Positions 1-8,641 of a stretch of 64,000 bases of DNA are shown piece after piece (position 1 is the stretch's first letter; each line of letters begins with the position of its first letter). The translations under genes were made by a program, and so were the position numbers. Below the pieces are notes generated by a model. That model was not told where the DNA came from, did not search any database, and was given only the letters and a program-made list of their open reading frames with translations. Source of the stretch: Pseudomonas koreensis (GTDB lineage: Bacteria > Pseudomonadota > Gammaproteobacteria > Pseudomonadales > Pseudomonadaceae); the NCBI RefSeq assembly GCF_024169245.1, contig NZ_JALJWP010000001.1:4589501-4653500 (forward strand), in the 5' to 3' direction.

Positions 1-1
1 G

Positions 2-1012
2 ATCATCCAGGGCCCGATGGCCGGCGCGACCAACTCTTCGATGGTGATTGCCGTATGCAATGCCGGCGGCCTCGGTTCAATGCCGGCGGCGATGCTGAGC
101 ATCGAGCAATTGCGCGAGGAGCTGAAGACGATTCGCCAGCAGACCAGCAAGCCGTTCAACGTCAATTTCTTCTGCCATCAGCCGCCGGCGCCTGATGAGC
201 AGCGAGCCCGTGACTGGAAAAATCTGCTGGAACCTTACTACCGCGAACTGGGCGCCGATTTCGACGCGCCGACTCCGGTCTCCAACCGCGCTCCATTCGA
301 CGAAGCCGCATGTGCAGTGCTCGAAGAATTCCGGCCCGAGGTGGTGAGTTTTCATTTCGGTCTGCCGGAGAAAAACCTGCTCGATCGGGTCAAGGCCACC
401 GGGGCGAAAATTCTTTCGTCCGCCACCACGGTCGAAGAAGCGATCTGGCTGGAGCAGCACGGCTGCGACGCGATCATCGCTATGGGTTATGAGGCAGGCG
501 GGCATCGCGGGATGTTTCTCAGCGATGATTTGAGCACGCAGGTCGGCACTTTCGCGCTGGTGCCGCAGGTGGTTGACGCGGTGAAAGTGCCGGTGATTGC
601 GGCTGGCGCGATCAGCGATGCCCGGGGTGTTGCAGCGGCGTTGATGCTCGGCGCCTCGGCGGTGCAAGTCGGCACGGCGTACCTGTTTACTCCTGAAGCG
701 AAAGTCAGCGCCTCGCACCACAAGGCCCTGCGCACCGCCAAGGAAAGCCAGACCGCCATCACCAATATTTTCACCGGCCGTCCGGCACGGGGCATTGTCA
801 ATCGGGCGATGCGCGAACTTGGCCCGATATCAGCGCAGGCGCCGGCTTTTCCATTGGCCGGCGGTGCACTGATGCCACTGCGGGCCAAGGATGACGCCGA
901 CTTTGCCAATCTCTGGGCTGGTCAGGCGTTGACGCTGGGCAAGGATATCGGCAGCGCTGAACTGACCCGGCAACTGGCCGAGGGCGCATTGGCGAAACTC
1001 AGCCGTCACTGA
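2..1012 (+). CDS. Nitronate monooxygenase (5' end outside window)
   Basis: This is a flavin-dependent nitronate monooxygenase (2-nitropropane dioxygenase family), which oxidises alkyl nitronates to carbonyl compounds and nitrite in the cytoplasm. The open frame already runs at base 2 and reads IIQGPMAGATNSS, the FMN-binding N-terminus of the family, so only a few residues are missing upstream. The central EAGGHRG stretch carries the family's active-site histidine region. The later AGAISDARG and GASAVQVGTAYLF segments match the phosphate-binding part of the TIM barrel. About 336 residues are visible, close to the usual length of roughly 350. The true start cannot be seen. Which nitronate it uses is not readable from the sequence. 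Confidence 0.9.
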   Translation: MIQGPMAGATNSSMVIAVCNAGGLGSMPAAMLSIEQLREELKTIRQQTSKPFNVNFFCHQPPAPDEQRARDWKNLLEPYYRELGADFDAPTPVSNRAPFDEAACAVLEEFRPEVVSFHFGLPEKNLLDRVKATGAKILSSATTVEEAIWLEQHGCDAIIAMGYEAGGHRGMFLSDDLSTQVGTFALVPQVVDAVKVPVIAAGAISDARGVAAALMLGASAVQVGTAYLFTPEAKVSASHHKALRTAKESQTAITNIFTGRPARGIVNRAMRELGPISAQAPAFPLAGGALMPLRAKDDADFANLWAGQALTLGKDIGSAELTRQLAEGALAKLSRH

Positions 1013-1017
1013 ATTAA

Positions 1018-1914
<897 letters not shown>

Positions 1915-2595
1915 ATGTCGCTGACCAGTGCCGACTTCGCCGCCATCTGGCTGACCCTGAAACTGGCGTCGCTGACGACCGTGATCCTGCTGGTAATAGG
2001 CACGCCGATCGCCTTATGGCTGTCGCGCACATCGTCGTGGATGCGCGGCCCGATTGGCGCCATCGTCGCCCTGCCGCTGGTGTTGCCGCCGACGGTGATC
2101 GGCTTTTATCTGTTGCTGGCACTGGGGCCGCACGGGTTTCTAGGTCAGTTCACCCAGTGGCTCGGCTTGGGCACGTTGACGTTCAGCTTCACCGGACTAG
2201 TGATCGGCTCGGTGATCTACTCCCTGCCGTTCGTGGTGCAACCGTTGCAGAATGCCTTTTCGGCGATCGGCACCCGACCGCTGGAAGTCGCTGCGACGTT
2301 GCGCGCCAATCCCTGGGACACTTTCTTCAGCGTGATCCTGCCGCTGGCGCGCCCCGGCTTCATCACTGCCGCGATCCTTGGATTCGCTCACACCGTCGGT
2401 GAATTCGGTGTGGTACTGATGATCGGCGGCAACATTCCCGACAAGACCCGCGTGGTCTCGGTGCAGATCTACGACCACGTTGAGGCGCTGGAATATGCCC
2501 AGGCGCACTGGCTGTCCGGGGCGATGCTGGTGTTCTCGTTTCTGGTGTTGCTGGCGCTGTATTCCAGCCGCAAGACCCGCGCAGACTGGAGCTGA
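1915..2595 (+). CDS. modB: Molybdate ABC transporter permease ModB
   Basis: ModB is the inner-membrane channel subunit for molybdate. The 226-aa protein has about five hydrophobic segments. The cytoplasmic EAA loop that contacts the ATPase is visible around residues 120-160 ([20 protein letters not shown], followed by a GEFG motif typical of ModB/CysTW permeases). It begins immediately after the modA stop codon and is followed three bases later by modC, so the three genes form one operon. Length and motifs are complete and nothing is unusual. Confidence 0.96.
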   Translation: MSLTSADFAAIWLTLKLASLTTVILLVIGTPIALWLSRTSSWMRGPIGAIVALPLVLPPTVIGFYLLLALGPHGFLGQFTQWLGLGTLTFSFTGLVIGSVIYSLPFVVQPLQNAFSAIGTRPLEVAATLRANPWDTFFSVILPLARPGFITAAILGFAHTVGEFGVVLMIGGNIPDKTRVVSVQIYDHVEALEYAQAHWLSGAMLVFSFLVLLALYSSRKTRADWS

Positions 2596-2598
2596 TCG

Positions 2599-3678
2599 AT
2601 GATTGATGTACGTCTGAAACGCGCTTATCCGGGGTTCGAACTGGATGTCGATCTGCAGGTGCCGGGCCGTGGCGTCACCGCGCTGTTTGGCGATTCCGGC
2701 TCCGGCAAAACCACCTGCCTGCGCTGCATCGCCGGGCTGGAGCGCGCGGAACAAGGTTTCGTGCAGATCAATGACGAGGTCTGGCAGGACAGCGCCAACG
2801 GCATCTTCGTGTCGCCGCATAAACGCGCGCTCGGCTACGTGTTTCAGGAGGCCAGCCTGTTTCCGCACCTGTCGGTAATGGCCAATCTGCAGTTTGGCCT
2901 CAAACGCATCGCCAGGTCACAACGCCGGGTCGACATGAACCAGGCCACCGAACTGCTCGGCATCGGCCACTTGCTTGAGCGTCATCCGCAACATCTGTCC
3001 GGTGGCGAGCGGCAGCGCGTCGGCATCGCCCGTGCTCTGCTGACCAGTCCGAAACTGCTGCTGATGGACGAACCACTGGCGGCTCTCGACAGCCGGCGCA
3101 AAAGCGAAATCCTGCCGTACCTGCAACGTCTGCACGACGAACTGGATGTTCCGCTGCTGTACGTCAGCCATGCGCAGGATGAAGTCGCGCGTCTGGCTGA
3201 TCATCTGGTCTTGCTCCGCGATGGCAAAGCCCTCGCCAGCGGCCCGATCGGCGAGACCCTCGCGCGTCTGGATCTGCCCCTGGCAATGGGTGATGACGCC
3301 GGGGTCATCATCGAAGGCCAGGTCAGCGCCTACGACGCCACCTATCAATTGCTCAGTCTGCAACTGCCGGCCACTGAAATGAACATTCGCGTCACCCATG
3401 CGCCGATGGCCGTGGGTCAGGCCTTGCGCTGCAAAGTACACGCGCGCGACATCAGTCTGGCGCTGAACAACGATGCCGCCAGCAGCATTCTCAATCGTCT
3501 GCCGGTTACGGTGGTCAGCGAACAGGCGGCTGACAACAGTGCGCACGTGCTGATCCGCCTGGACGCTGGTGGCACGCCGCTGCTGGCGCGGATCACGCGG
3601 TTTTCCAAGGATCAACTGAACGTGCATCCGGGCCAGCGGCTCTGGGCGCAGATCAAGGCGGTGGCGGTGCTCGCGTAA
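2599..3678 (+). CDS. modC: Molybdate ABC transporter ATPase ModC
   Basis: ModC hydrolyses ATP to drive molybdate import through ModB. The 359-aa protein has Walker [10 protein letters not shown] at residues 31-39, the ABC signature [16 protein letters not shown], Walker [13 protein letters not shown], and a switch histidine in YVSHAQDE. The C-terminal region after about residue 290 ([14 protein letters not shown]...) is the Mop/TOBE domain that binds molybdate and distinguishes ModC from other ATPases. It is the last gene of modABC. Confidence 0.96.
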   Translation: MIDVRLKRAYPGFELDVDLQVPGRGVTALFGDSGSGKTTCLRCIAGLERAEQGFVQINDEVWQDSANGIFVSPHKRALGYVFQEASLFPHLSVMANLQFGLKRIARSQRRVDMNQATELLGIGHLLERHPQHLSGGERQRVGIARALLTSPKLLLMDEPLAALDSRRKSEILPYLQRLHDELDVPLLYVSHAQDEVARLADHLVLLRDGKALASGPIGETLARLDLPLAMGDDAGVIIEGQVSAYDATYQLLSLQLPATEMNIRVTHAPMAVGQALRCKVHARDISLALNNDAASSILNRLPVTVVSEQAADNSAHVLIRLDAGGTPLLARITRFSKDQLNVHPGQRLWAQIKAVAVLA

Positions 3679-3750
3679 ATCATTCGGCACGACGGCCGGC
3701 GCCTGCGGTCAATCCAGTTACAGACTGCCGTATGACCGAAGGAAGCCGCC

Positions 3751-4788
3751 ATGCCCGATACCGTGCTGACAGATGCCCTGCCCGCCGATCTGCATTACGT
3801 CGATGACACTCAGCCTGGTATCACCCGGAAGAAACTGCGCGGCAAGTTCGTCTATTTCGAACCGTCCGGGCAGCGCATCACCGACCCGGAGGAAATCAAA
3901 CGCATCAATGCCCTCGCAGTGCCGCCGGCTTACACCGATGTGTGGATCTGCGCCGACCCGTGCGGCCATTTGCAAGCCACCGGGCGCGATGCGCGCGGCC
4001 GCAAACAGTACCGTTATCACGCGCGCTGGCGTGAAGTGCGTGATGCGGACAAATACTCGCGCCTGCGCGACTTCGGCCAGGCCCTGCCAAAACTGCGGCG
4101 CCAGCTTGAGGCGCTGCTCGATGCGCCGGGCTTCAGCCGTGACAAGGTCATGGCCACGGTCATTACCTTGCTCGACGCCACGCTGATCCGCGTCGGCAAT
4201 ACCCAATATGCGCGGGACAATCGCTCTTATGGCCTGACCACACTGCGCAGCCGTCACGTCGAGGTCAACGGCAGCGCGATCCTGTTCCAGTTCCGTGGCA
4301 AGAGCGGCATCGAACATCAGATCACGGTCAAGGATCGCCGCTTGGCGCGAATCATCAAGCGCTGTCTGGAAATTCCCGGGCAGAACCTTTTTCAGTACCT
4401 CGATGAACACGGCGAACGGCATACCGTCACCTCTTCCGACGTCAACGCCTATCTGCAAAAGCTCACTGGCGCTGCGTTCACCGCCAAGGATTACCGCACC
4501 TGGGCGGGCAGCGCCCTGGCCTTGTCGGTGCTGCGCGAGTTGCAGCATGAGTCGGAAACCGAAGCCAAGCGCCATGTGGTCGAAGCGGTGAAGAACGTCG
4601 CCAAGCAGCTGGGCAACACACCGGCGGTGTGCCGCAAGTGCTACATCCACCCCGCCGTGGTCGAACATTTCATGCTCGGCGCCCTCGCTGAACTGCCGCG
4701 CCCGCGAGTGCGCAAAGGCCTGCGCGCCGAGGAAGTTGCACTTGCGATGTTTCTCGAAAGCATGTGCGAAGTGACCGAGGCGTCCTGA
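3751..4788 (+). CDS. Type IB DNA topoisomerase
   Basis: This 345-aa protein is a bacterial, poxvirus-like type IB topoisomerase, which relaxes supercoils through a transient 3'-phosphotyrosyl bond. The catalytic set is visible: arginine in YGLTTLRSRH, lysine in FRGKSGIEHQ, a second arginine in KDYRTWAGS, and the probable nucleophilic tyrosine in CRKCYIHPAVVEHF near residue 300. The N-terminal part (RKKLRGKFVYFEPSGQRITD and LAVPPAYTDVWI) is the usual small N-terminal domain. An AAGGA motif precedes the start. It is a single gene and lies 72 bp after modC. The family is widespread in Pseudomonas and its physiological role is unclear. Confidence 0.93.
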   Translation: MPDTVLTDALPADLHYVDDTQPGITRKKLRGKFVYFEPSGQRITDPEEIKRINALAVPPAYTDVWICADPCGHLQATGRDARGRKQYRYHARWREVRDADKYSRLRDFGQALPKLRRQLEALLDAPGFSRDKVMATVITLLDATLIRVGNTQYARDNRSYGLTTLRSRHVEVNGSAILFQFRGKSGIEHQITVKDRRLARIIKRCLEIPGQNLFQYLDEHGERHTVTSSDVNAYLQKLTGAAFTAKDYRTWAGSALALSVLRELQHESETEAKRHVVEAVKNVAKQLGNTPAVCRKCYIHPAVVEHFMLGALAELPRPRVRKGLRAEEVALAMFLESMCEVTEAS

Positions 4789-4806
4789 TTCGCACGTACC
4801 CCCTGT

Positions 4807-4890
4807 AGGAGTGAGCCTGCTCGCGATAGCGGTCTGTCAGTTGATGAAGATGTCGACTGACACACCGCCATCGCGAGCAGGCTCACTCCT
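4807..4890. repeat. REPIN-type inverted repeat
   Basis: Two long arms face each other: AGGAGTGAGCCTGCTCGCGA with its continuation ATAGCGGT, and the reverse complement ending in GAGCAGGCTCACTCCT. The short spacer contains a second small palindrome (CTGTCAG/CTGACA). This is the common Pseudomonas REP doublet. It lies downstream of the topoisomerase gene and may protect or end that transcript. Confidence 0.9.
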
Positions 4891-4927
4891 GAAAAGGATT
4901 TCGCCGACGAGCTGATCTGGGTATTTT

Positions 4928-4955
4928 TTGCACGATCGCACAGGTCTTCTATAGT
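4928..4955 (+). promoter_or_regulatory. Putative promoter for the 76-aa gene
   Basis: TTGCAC (4928-4933) and TATAGT (4950-4955) are separated by 16 bases, about 70 bp before the small gene. The bases TCTATAGT also resemble a stationary-phase (RpoS) -10 element. This is a visual match only. Confidence 0.4.
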
Positions 4956-5024
4956 TGATCTGAAGGTTCGCGCCACGCGCACTTTTTGTTGCAACTCAGC
5001 CGTTTCAGCGAACGGAGGTGTTCC

Positions 5025-5255
5025 ATGTCAGAAAAAGAGTCCATCACCACTCTCCTCACCCTGCTCGACGCCCGCCAGGCGCGCCTCGCAGCCGCCTGCA
5101 AAGAGATCGCCGACTGGGTTGATCATCAAGGCGGGCATCCGACGGCACTGCGCATCCGCGATCGGCTGCACGACATCGAAAAGGATGCGCCGCTGATCCG
5201 CCAGACGCTGTCGACGCTCAAGCCGCTGGATCGGCCGCTGCCACGGTTCAGATAG
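5025..5255 (+). CDS. Small conserved-looking protein of unknown function
   Basis: The 76-aa product begins MSEKESITTLLTLLDARQAR. It appears fully alpha-helical and charged, with no signal peptide, membrane segment or cysteine. The start at 5025 is preferred over an in-frame ATG at 4986 because GGAGG sits seven bases before it. It is followed by a hairpin shared with the convergent KGG-protein gene. No family is recognised. Its position beside stress-protein genes suggests, but does not prove, a stress-related role. Confidence 0.7.
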   Translation: MSEKESITTLLTLLDARQARLAAACKEIADWVDHQGGHPTALRIRDRLHDIEKDAPLIRQTLSTLKPLDRPLPRFR

Positions 5256-5268
5256 AGTCAGCGTAGAA

Positions 5269-5296
5269 GTCCTCTCTGCATTGGCACAGAGAGGAC
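5269..5296. terminator. Hairpin between convergent genes
   Basis: The arms GTCCTCTCTG and CAGAGAGGAC (10 bp perfect, 8-base loop) lie between the 76-aa gene on plus and the KGG gene on minus. No long U tract follows on either strand, so it may work as a weak bidirectional terminator. Confidence 0.5.
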
Positions 5297-5319
5297 GGCG
5301 ATTGTTGGTTTCCAGCGCC

Positions 5320-5487
5320 TCAGTCACCCTTGCCCGTGCGCGCACCGCCATGGCTGTGTTGCCCACCGACGCGCGCTTTCTCCGCCCGATCGACTTTCAC
5401 GTTGACTGAAGCTCCGCCTTTCTTGCCGGCCTCCTTGATTTTTTGTGGATCTTCAGCGAACGGTTGATCCTTGTGATGATTGGTCAT
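5320..5487 (-). CDS. KGG-motif stress-induced protein (short)
   Basis: This is a 55-aa hydrophilic protein, MTNHHKDQPFAEDPQKIKEA and onwards, with AGKKGGAS and a final HSHGGARTGKGD. It belongs with the KGG (stress-induced bacterial acidophilic repeat, YciG/GsiB-like) proteins, presumed intrinsically disordered desiccation or stress protectants. The ATG at 5487 is chosen over the one at 5493 because GAGG lies eight bases upstream of it, against only two for the other. It carries one degenerate repeat, unlike the fuller repeats of the two relatives at 5802 and 6447. Confidence 0.8.
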   Translation of the reverse strand: MTNHHKDQPFAEDPQKIKEAGKKGGASVNVKVDRAEKARVGGQHSHGGARTGKGD

Positions 5488-5801
5488 GTTCATATCCTCG
5501 ACATAGATGTGACATACACTTCAAAGACTCTAGATCGTGCGAATTACGCTTCAACTTCCCGCCGACAAACGGTTGAACAAACGAAGCAAAACGGTAATAA
5601 ACCCGGACCTCTTCAATACTTTAGAAAGTTATACGAAGCGGCGAGAAACCAACAAGTTGTATAAGTTTCATCACTATCTTACCGTTCATCGGGCTGAGTA
5701 AAAATTTTCAAAACATTTTTCGCCGGCTCGTAATCGGAGTAGATGTCCGGTGCGACAACGGACATAACTAGCGAAACGTTAATTGATATCGGAGAGCTAT
5801 C
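5488..5801. other. Intergenic region, no gene seen
   Basis: This AT-richer stretch lies between divergent KGG genes. It must hold their promoters, but no clear -35/-10 pair stands out. A 73-codon plus-strand frame beginning at 5443 crosses it and antisenses the first KGG gene; it has no ribosome site and is not credible. Confidence 0.5.
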
Positions 5802-5978
5802 ATGACCACAGGAAATAAAAATCCAGGTAACTTCGCAAACGATCGTGAAAAGGCATCTGAAGCCGGCAAGAAAGGCGGTCAGTCGTCCGGCGGCAACTTC
5901 GCCAATGATCGTGAAAAGGCATCCGAGGCTGGCCGCAAAGGCGGACAGAACAGCCACGGCGGCGGTCGCAAATCCTGA
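5802..5978 (+). CDS. KGG-repeat stress-induced protein
   Basis: This 58-aa protein is built from two almost identical units of GNFANDREKASEAGxKGGQ, ending NSHGGGRKS. This is the KGG repeat of general-stress proteins such as E. coli YciG. It is extremely hydrophilic, lacks cysteine and is probably disordered. GGAG lies about eight bases before the ATG. A hairpin at 5990-6010 follows closely, so it is probably a single transcript. Family members are typically induced in stationary phase or by osmotic stress; that regulation is inferred here. Confidence 0.88.
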   Translation: MTTGNKNPGNFANDREKASEAGKKGGQSSGGNFANDREKASEAGRKGGQNSHGGGRKS

Positions 5979-5989
5979 GTAAGCGGTAC

Positions 5990-6010
5990 AAGGGCAGCCT
6001 CGCTGCCCTT
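5990..6010 (+). terminator. Hairpin terminator after KGG gene
   Basis: AAGGGCAGC and GCTGCCCTT pair perfectly around a three-base loop, 11 bases after the stop codon. The trailing T run is short. Confidence 0.6.
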
Positions 6011-6035
6011 TGAAATCAGCTGATGGAGCGCAATC

Positions 6036-6293
6036 ATGGGTATGGCAAGCGATTTCGCACGAAGCGAAGTGCAACGAAACAAGGGAGCGGAAGTGTATCC
6101 CGAAGCAGCGCGCAGTTCGCACGTGACGAGGTCGGATATCCCACCGGTGTCACCTTGTGTTGAACGACAGCAGATCAGTCCGAGGCACAGGGAAAGCGTT
6201 CAGCAGGAATGTTATGAACGCCGGGAATTGACAGTAAACTCTGAAAACTCCCGGACACCTGATGCAACGCCAACTTATGAGCGCTCTTCTTAG
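6036..6293 (+). CDS. Doubtful 85-aa open frame
   Basis: An open frame of 85 codons starts MGMASDFARSEVQRNK, with GGAG about nine bases upstream. It is rich in arginine, serine and glutamate, has no recognisable motif and resembles no family known to me. It sits between two KGG genes after a terminator-like hairpin. It may be a small real protein or chance; coding bias looks weaker than in its neighbours. Confidence 0.25.
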   Translation: MGMASDFARSEVQRNKGAEVYPEAARSSHVTRSDIPPVSPCVERQQISPRHRESVQQECYERRELTVNSENSRTPDATPTYERSS

Positions 6294-6446
6294 CACAACG
6301 GCCAAACTTGTAGTTATAAGACAAGCCAGACCAAGCAAAGCAAACGACATCAATAAACTATATGAGTACTTGGCGGATAATGACGGCACGCAGTGTGTGC
6401 ATCCTTGATTCGCAAGTGCCTGTACAGAGAAATGAGGAAGTTTGAA

Positions 6447-6731
6447 ATGGCACAGGATAAACAACAAGGCAGCATGTCAGTCAACGAAGCAGGTAAAAAA
6501 GGTGGTGAAGCCACTTCGGCTTCGCACGACAAAGAGTTCTATCAGGAAATCGGCAGTAAAGGCGGCCAGAACAGTGGCGGCAACTTTGCGAACGATCGGG
6601 ACAGAGCGTCCGAAGCCGGCAGCAAGGGCGGCCAGGGCAGTGGCGGCAATTTTGCCAATGATCGGGAAAAGGCCTCTGAAGCCGGACAGAAAGGTGGTCA
6701 AAACAGCCATGGTGGCGGGCGCAACAGTTGA
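6447..6731 (+). CDS. KGG-repeat stress-induced protein (long form)
   Basis: This 94-aa protein starts MAQDKQQGSMSVNEAGKKGG and contains a divergent unit (SHDKEFYQEIGSKGGQ) followed by two copies of GNFANDRxxASEAGxKGGQ and the tail NSHGGGRNS. It is a KGG/acidophilic-repeat protein closely related to the one at 5802. The first part resembles the longer YciG-like form common in enterobacteria. The start at 6447 follows GAGG by about nine bases; upstream in-frame ATGs lack ribosome sites. A strong hairpin (6742-6764) follows. Confidence 0.88.
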   Translation: MAQDKQQGSMSVNEAGKKGGEATSASHDKEFYQEIGSKGGQNSGGNFANDRDRASEAGSKGGQGSGGNFANDREKASEAGQKGGQNSHGGGRNS

Positions 6732-6741
6732 TGCGCCGGGT

Positions 6742-6764
6742 GCAGGGGAGCTCGGCTCCCCTGC
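6742..6764 (+). terminator. Hairpin terminator after long KGG gene
   Basis: GCAGGGGAGC and GCTCCCCTGC form a 10-bp perfect stem with a TCG loop, 10 bases after the stop codon. There is only a weak T-rich tail. Confidence 0.6.
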
Positions 6765-6828
6765 CCACTTTCACTCAACCGAAATTACAGCTATTGCTTA
6801 GGAGTCCTGACCAGCCGAGGGAATCGCC

Positions 6829-7380
6829 ATGCCTGTTCACGTCATTAACTTTACCGGGCCGATCAACGCCTCGACCTGCGGCCAATTGATCGATAAAGCC
6901 TCGCTCGCCGTAAAGGAAGATGCACCGAGACTCATCCTCAACATCGCCACAATGGGCGGTGAGTGCAGCTACGGCTTCACCATGTACAACTTCCTGCTGG
7001 CCCTGCCGATTCCAGTGCATACCCACAATCTGGGGACCGTCGAATCGATGGGCAACATAGTTTTTCTGGCCGGCCAGCGCCGCACCGCCTGTACTCACAG
7101 CAAGTTTCTCTTTCACCCATTCCATTGGCACCTGCAAGGTTCAGTCGATCACTCGCGCATGTCGGAATACGCCATGAGCCTGGATTACGACTTGCACCTC
7201 TACGCGCAGATCGTCGCCGAACGTACGAGTCACGGGAAAAACGCGTTGGAGACGGAGAAATATCTGACCGCAGCTCCGCGCATCATCAATCCTGAAGAAG
7301 CCTTGCATTCGGGTTTGATCACGGCAGTAGAAGAAACCGAGGTTCATGCGGACTTTGTCTGCTCGTGCATTTACTCCTGA
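6829..7380 (+). CDS. ClpP-like serine peptidase (family S14), stand-alone
   Basis: The 183-aa protein has the crotonase-like fold signatures of ClpP. It shows N-terminal INFTGPINA, oxyanion-hole glycines in IATMGGECSYGF, the nucleophile-serine region GTVESMGNIVFLAG, and the catalytic histidine in SKFLFHPFH. It is clearly divergent from housekeeping ClpP and has no AAA+ partner next to it. GGAG lies upstream (about 6800) and the first in-frame ATG is used. It follows the KGG stress genes, suggesting a role in stress proteolysis, which is inference. Whether it forms an active protease or needs ClpA/ClpX cannot be told. Confidence 0.78.
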   Translation: MPVHVINFTGPINASTCGQLIDKASLAVKEDAPRLILNIATMGGECSYGFTMYNFLLALPIPVHTHNLGTVESMGNIVFLAGQRRTACTHSKFLFHPFHWHLQGSVDHSRMSEYAMSLDYDLHLYAQIVAERTSHGKNALETEKYLTAAPRIINPEEALHSGLITAVEETEVHADFVCSCIYS

Positions 7381-7586
7381 AAGGTCCCACTGAATAACGC
7401 GTCGTAGCGGGCGCGTTCCTGTCTGAATACCCTGCAAAACGATCGAAATGCCGGCCGAACTTGTACAGCCTCAGCGAGGCGTACAGCCTTCGAGCTGCGT
7501 AATCAGCCGGTCATCCCGCCCGCGTCAATTTCTCTGAATTATTCATTTCGCCAGACATCCCTCTTCTTAACAGCCGGAGGAAATGT

Positions 7587-7844
7587 ATGAGCGGAGCGGA
7601 TTTGTACGTGATCGATTACCTGTTACATGGAAAGCCCAGGTCATTCGTCATTCGCACAAAAAACATGAACAATGCCGAAGCGTGGCAGTGGGCAAGTTGC
7701 GACGCGGGAATCGCGCCCATTCCCCGCCCCGGTCGGCCTCCGTTGAAACGTTTTTCCAAACCGATGGCGGAACGCTTTGGCGTGACCGAGGTGCAATGGC
7801 GAGAATCAGTGCCTCTGGTCTGGGAGGAGGATCACGTGAAATGA
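7587..7844 (+). CDS. Small Pseudomonas protein of unknown function
   Basis: This 85-aa protein begins MSGADLYVIDYLLHGKPRSF and ends VPLVWEEDHVK. It resembles short Pseudomonas-restricted proteins that I recall under a DUF number (possibly DUF6555), with no known activity. GGAGG lies seven to ten bases before the ATG. It has no signal peptide. Its last four bases, ATGA, are shared with the start of the next gene, so the two are translationally coupled and probably work together. Confidence 0.75.
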   Translation: MSGADLYVIDYLLHGKPRSFVIRTKNMNNAEAWQWASCDAGIAPIPRPGRPPLKRFSKPMAERFGVTEVQWRESVPLVWEEDHVK

Positions 7845-8092
7845 CAGAACACACATTGAAATTCGGTTTCGGCCGCTCCTGGGACGACGAGATGGCGGAA
7901 AACGCCGCGATGTTCCGCGAGGCGGACCTGCTGGAAGAAGCGGCCTACAGAATCATCGAGCATGACACCGACAGCCCTGAGGCCTGGGCCCGTTTCAGTG
8001 AAGCCAAGGCTCTGGCCGACGCGAAACGAACGGCGGCCTATCAGGACTGGATGCGCATCAAGCGCGCGATGAGCAAGCCCCGCTCGAACTAG
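7841..8092 (+). CDS. Small hypothetical protein coupled to its upstream neighbour
   Basis: The 83-aa product starts MTEHTLKFGFGRSWDDEMAE. It is acidic and helical, with a pattern (READLLEEAAYRIIEHDTDS) that looks like a short TPR-like or helical-bundle segment. There is no membrane or export signal. The start at 7841 overlaps the preceding stop codon by four bases and is preceded by GGAGG. A longer frame open from 7583 merely shadows the preceding gene. The function is unknown. Confidence 0.7.
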   Translation: MTEHTLKFGFGRSWDDEMAENAAMFREADLLEEAAYRIIEHDTDSPEAWARFSEAKALADAKRTAAYQDWMRIKRAMSKPRSN

Positions 8093-8104
8093 CGGACTCG
8101 TGCA

Positions 8105-8518
8105 TCATGGCTTGAGGATCAGCAGGGGCTCGCCTTTCGGGACGACGTAGGTGGCCAGTTCGACGCCTTTCTCGTTGCCGATGTTTTTCGCCACGTGCGC
8201 TACACCCGCCGGGATAAACAGGGAGTCGCCCGCCTTGAGCGTCACCGGCGCCTGCCCTTCGAGCTGATATTCAAACGTGCCACTGATGACGTAGGCGACC
8301 TCGACGCCAGGGTGCGCATGCCGAGGCGCACTGACGCCAGCGTCAAAGTCGATGCGCGCCTGAATCACTTCACGGTTGTCAGCGCCGAGGTCCTGACGGA
8401 CCAGATCGGTGCGGCTCAAGCCTTTCTGCCAGTTCGTCGCCGGCGCATCGGCCGCATGAGCGAAGCCGGTCAGGGAAGCAAAGACAACGGCAGAAGCCAG
8501 AAACAGTGGACGGTACAT
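8105..8518 (-). CDS. Exported cupin-fold protein
   Basis: The 137-aa protein has a clear Sec signal peptide (ending GFAHA, about residue 22) and a single cupin_2 domain. The metal-binding histidines are in APRHAHPGVEVAYVISG and the second cupin motif is GDSLFIPAGVAHVAKN. Such small periplasmic cupins often bind a divalent metal and act on small molecules, but the substrate here is unknown. It is transcribed alone and converges with the preceding gene pair. Confidence 0.82.
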   Translation of the reverse strand: MYRPLFLASAVVFASLTGFAHAADAPATNWQKGLSRTDLVRQDLGADNREVIQARIDFDAGVSAPRHAHPGVEVAYVISGTFEYQLEGQAPVTLKAGDSLFIPAGVAHVAKNIGNEKGVELATYVVPKGEPLLILKP

Positions 8519-8641
8519 GGTGGTGCCCTCTCAAACGTAGTGTTGGTGTGAGGGCTACTTTGGGCTCGGCATGTAAGGCAGATGTGTCTCGAAAGCCCGG
8601 TTTGGTGTTGCCGTGTGTATCCGCTCACGGTTGATACACGC

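Noticed and set aside
5443-5664. 73-codon plus-strand frame between the KGG genes.
   Set aside because: It overlaps the minus-strand KGG gene, has no ribosome site and shows no family resemblance.
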